Shown: positions 30,756-32,598 of the stretch, in pieces
Position numbering within the stretch: position 1 is the first letter of the stretch
Layout of the letters: each line of letters begins with the position of its first letter
Assembly (NCBI GenBank): GCA_035506295.1
Contig: DATJPR010000295.1
Coordinates: forward strand, 1-32,598
Source of the DNA: DATJPR01 sp035506295
GTDB lineage: Bacteria; Bacteroidota; Ignavibacteria; UBA10030; UBA6906
DNA: 32,598 bases
Direction of reading: 5' to 3'
Notes under the pieces: model-generated
Databases searched by the model: none
The model's input: the letters and a program-made list of their open reading frames with translations, nothing else
What the model was told of the DNA's origin: nothing
Program-made: the position numbers and the translations under genes

Positions 30756-30842
30756 ATTCTTCCGAATGAGCAGGATCCAGTTCCGATGCTAGAGCTGAAT
30801 TGGGAGCAACGACAAGGTCCAGCGTCAAGCACAATCTACAGA

Positions 30843-30867
30843 GAAGGCCCGGGCGAACCGGGCCTTC
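30843..30867 (-). terminator. Terminator-type hairpin after the SPFH gene
   Basis: A perfect 10-bp stem (GAAGGCCCGG 30843-30852; CCGGGCCTTC 30858-30867) has a 5-nt loop (GCGAA on plus, TTCGC on minus). It starts 70 bp past the SPFH stop. The U-tract is weak (TCTCTG on minus), but stem strength makes it the likely transcript end. Confidence 0.55.
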
Positions 30868-30936
30868 ATGAAAAGACAATGAGCACTTGCGTCCGCCACA
30901 GATGCTTCACCTCCGGACCTTCGGTAAGTCGTTTCC

Positions 30937-31860
30937 TTACTTCTTCCCTTGGATATTCAAAAGTGGCGTCAATCTCTGGTCGTACGGCAGGATGATTGTC
31001 GAGTTATTGGGGCTACTCACAACGTCCTTGAGCTGAGAGATATAATACCATTGCAGATAATTTTGGGTCAATCCGTTGCCAATGATCTTTTGTGCATTCG
31101 AAATGCCCTGAGCTTCGATTGACTTCCGTTGCGCCTCCTTCTGGGCATATTGAATGGTGTACTCCATTTGTTGGGCCTCCTGGGAGGCTTTCAGTTTTGC
31201 CGCTATTGCATCGCTGACCGTCGCGGGCGGTTCCACGTTTCGAATAAGAACGTTATCCAAAACCACACCGCGGCCCTTCAATTCCTGCAGCAACAAGTCG
31301 GTCACGGTCTTTGTATAGGCATCTCGTTGGAGAGACATCACATCGCTTGCATCAAATTTCGTAGCGGCATTGACCAGCGCAGTTCTAATTGCGGGCCTGA
31401 CGATCACTTCTTCATAGTCAAGCCCGATATTGCTATAGACATTGTTGGCCTGGGCCGGATCCAAATGGTACCAAACACTGACATCAAATTTCAAAATAAG
31501 TTGATCGCGCGAGAGTGTGGCAACGGCATCATCGCCAACCTTGTTCCCCTCGTTCTTCACCGATGACATGGTGTACGCCTTCGTTTGAATGGACATCTTG
31601 TACACGTCCGTGAGAAAGAAGATCGGATGGATGCCAGCGGGAAGAGACTGTGCGCCCACATTGCCGAAGGTAACGGGCACACCAACATATCCGGGATCAA
31701 TAATGGTGAATGAGGCAGAAGCCAACGTCAGTGCTGCCAACAAGAGACTGATGATTCCGAACTGCTTAAGCTTGACCGGATAAGCGAGATTCTTGGGTCT
31801 CACAGTCAGCAGCGCAATTCCTACGACAAGAAACAACACGATGAAGAATAAGGCGCCCAT
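30937..31860 (-). CDS. SPFH/band 7 (prohibitin-like) membrane protein
   Basis: This is a 307-residue membrane scaffold of the SPFH superfamily, prohibitin-like rather than flotillin-like. Two N-terminal hydrophobic segments (about 3-20 and 34-53) are followed by the band 7 domain (about 50-220; IDPGYVGVPVTFGNVG, GIHPIFFLTD, LKFDVSVWYHLDP, VIVRPAIRTALVNAATKFDA). A Gln/Lys/Ala-rich coiled coil follows (about 215-260; KLKASQEAQQMEYTIQYAQKEAQRKSIEAQG), then the C-terminal segment with YLQWYYISQL. Known prohibitin and HflKC homologues build ring cages that hold FtsH-type proteases; no ftsH or nfeD partner is visible here. AGGAGAG precedes ATG 31860. Codon use is less GC-biased than in the first 29 kb. 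Confidence 0.9.
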   Translation of the reverse strand: MGALFFIVLFLVVGIALLTVRPKNLAYPVKLKQFGIISLLLAALTLASASFTIIDPGYVGVPVTFGNVGAQSLPAGIHPIFFLTDVYKMSIQTKAYTMSSVKNEGNKVGDDAVATLSRDQLILKFDVSVWYHLDPAQANNVYSNIGLDYEEVIVRPAIRTALVNAATKFDASDVMSLQRDAYTKTVTDLLLQELKGRGVVLDNVLIRNVEPPATVSDAIAAKLKASQEAQQMEYTIQYAQKEAQRKSIEAQGISNAQKIIGNGLTQNYLQWYYISQLKDVVSSPNNSTIILPYDQRLTPLLNIQGKK

Positions 31861-31978
31861 GGTGCTCTCCTGTGTGTGATGTGGATATACTCATTGTCCT
31901 ACTACAATCTACGCATTTCCAGAGCATCGAATATGCTTTTTCTTGGCGGGGAACCTCGTTGACACTCGCGACCGGGCA

Positions 31979-32005
31979 CCTGACAAGGCCGGACCACCTG
32001 TCAGG
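31979..32005. repeat. Inverted repeat between the CPBP and SPFH genes
   Basis: CCTGACA (31979-31985) and TGTCAGG (31999-32005) form a perfect 7-bp stem with a 13-nt loop in the 174-bp gap, 29 bp past the CPBP gene stop. No U-tract is seen. It may mark the transcript end of the CPBP gene or an operator. Confidence 0.3.
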
Positions 32006-32034
32006 ACGCGAACGCCACCCACGAAGAACCACCG

Positions 32035-32598
32035 CTACGGTTTGTTGAAAAAGAAAATCATCGCGACCATTCCAGTGGTATTCAGCAAACAGTGGGTGAT
32101 AATGCCAATGACAATATTGCGTCTCCACCACACGACATAAACAAAAGGCAATAGCGCTAGTATTCTTGTAACATTTTGCCAGGGAGAAAAGAAGTGGTAG
32201 AGGGAAAAGAGGACACAGTTCAGTAGCGGCGCCCATCCACCCAGATGAGATAATCGTGGCAGCAAGTATCCCCGGAAATACAACTCTTCCACGATGGGGC
32301 CGATAATGCCATTAAAAACAAAGCCCAGGATCATTGTGATGAGGAACAAGGCGTGAGCATTCTGGCTGTTGTTCTGAATAACTCCATTGTTGAAGAACCA
32401 AGATGGCAACCAATGAAAGAAGTGGTTAAGAAAGTATGGATCCAGTTTCGCCGCAAGAAAACCGAAGCAAAATATCATCCAGATGAGGAGCAGCGATATC
32501 GACACCACGAATTGCCAGAGAGGGATCTTGTTGGTAAAGAAAATGATACCCCGAAGGGTGTAGCGACCGTTGAGTTTCTTCCCTTGAATGAGAAGATA
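32035..32598 (-). CDS. CPBP-family intramembrane glutamic endopeptidase (5' end cut off by window)
   Basis: This is a membrane protease of the CPBP/Abi type (CAAX prenyl protease 2-like). The frame is open to the window edge, so the N-terminus is missing; 187 residues remain. The catalytic motif EELYFRGYLLPRL (paired Glu then FRG), the second motif SLYHFF and the third ITHCLLNTTG are all present with about five hydrophobic helices, the arrangement of active family members. Bacterial members have roles in bacteriocin self-immunity or peptide-pheromone handling, but many are of unknown role. No bacteriocin gene is visible here. It lies 174 bp upstream of the SPFH gene, both on the minus strand. 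Confidence 0.88.
   Translation of the reverse strand, partial: YLLIQGKKLNGRYTLRGIIFFTNKIPLWQFVVSISLLLIWMIFCFGFLAAKLDPYFLNHFFHWLPSWFFNNGVIQNNSQNAHALFLITMILGFVFNGIIGPIVEELYFRGYLLPRLSHLGGWAPLLNCVLFSLYHFFSPWQNVTRILALLPFVYVVWWRRNIVIGIITHCLLNTTGMVAMIFFFNKP

Overview
The window is a GC-rich bacterial chromosome segment (by eye well above 50% G+C) made almost entirely of housekeeping and accessory metabolic genes. No phage, transposase, CRISPR array or rRNA is visible. The best taxonomic guess is the Bacteroidota/FCB side, for example an Ignavibacteria-like lineage. Two things point there: a SecA with a long charged insertion before Walker A, and a recurring promoter form TTG - 20 bp - TAnnTTTG (or one mismatch) in front of secA, hisS, the tRNA-Ser locus, dksA-like, the thioredoxin gene and the Mg-transport operon. 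This is inferred from motifs, not from a database search.

Layout. 1-7.4 kb: the 3'-truncated secA (minus) diverges from a lipoprotein PBP4-type peptidase. A convergent DUF4097-type lipoprotein with nine TSGG repeats follows, then a plus-strand run of M28 peptidase, prmA and ppx. 7.4-10.5 kb: a minus-strand operon of a thioredoxin-TPR protein, a CDF metal exporter and a cysteine desulfurase. 10.5-14.3 kb: a plus-strand pair encoding a soluble PRC-barrel/MgtE_N/CBS protein and an NRAMP-type transporter with altered metal-site residues (a probable Mg2+ uptake module), then ada. 14.3-17 kb: a minus-strand cluster of a small secreted protein, an MBL hydrolase, a PHB-depolymerase-like esterase and the C-terminal stump of an SDR dehydrogenase. 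17-20.4 kb: a secreted nitroreductase-fold protein whose 3' end overlaps a four-PAS sensor histidine kinase, and a Trp-rich YXWGXW-type protein.

20.6-24.1 kb: a minus-strand glycan cluster (GT4, WecG/TagA, YkgJ). Behind it lie a 527-bp gene-free stretch with a perfect CRP-type palindrome and a tRNA-Ser(UGA) locus. The locus is the most unusual object here: one intact tRNA-Ser gene preceded by two tandem 165-bp units, each holding the 5' half of the same tRNA with a 41-bp hairpin-rich insertion that splits the anticodon, and with the 3' half missing. 24.1-28.9 kb: a five-gene minus-strand operon hisS-hutH-(unknown)-msrA-(LbH acyltransferase) under a near-consensus promoter. 29-32.6 kb: a GNAT acetyltransferase, a DksA/TraR-like zinc protein, gene debris, an SPFH/prohibitin protein, and a CPBP-family membrane protease cut by the window end.

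The genes do not form one pathway. Local modules can be inferred: envelope biogenesis (secA, dacB, GTs), metal and redox homeostasis (trx-CDF-cysteine desulfurase, NRAMP/MgtE_N, secreted MsrA) and translation (prmA, hisS, tRNA-Ser).
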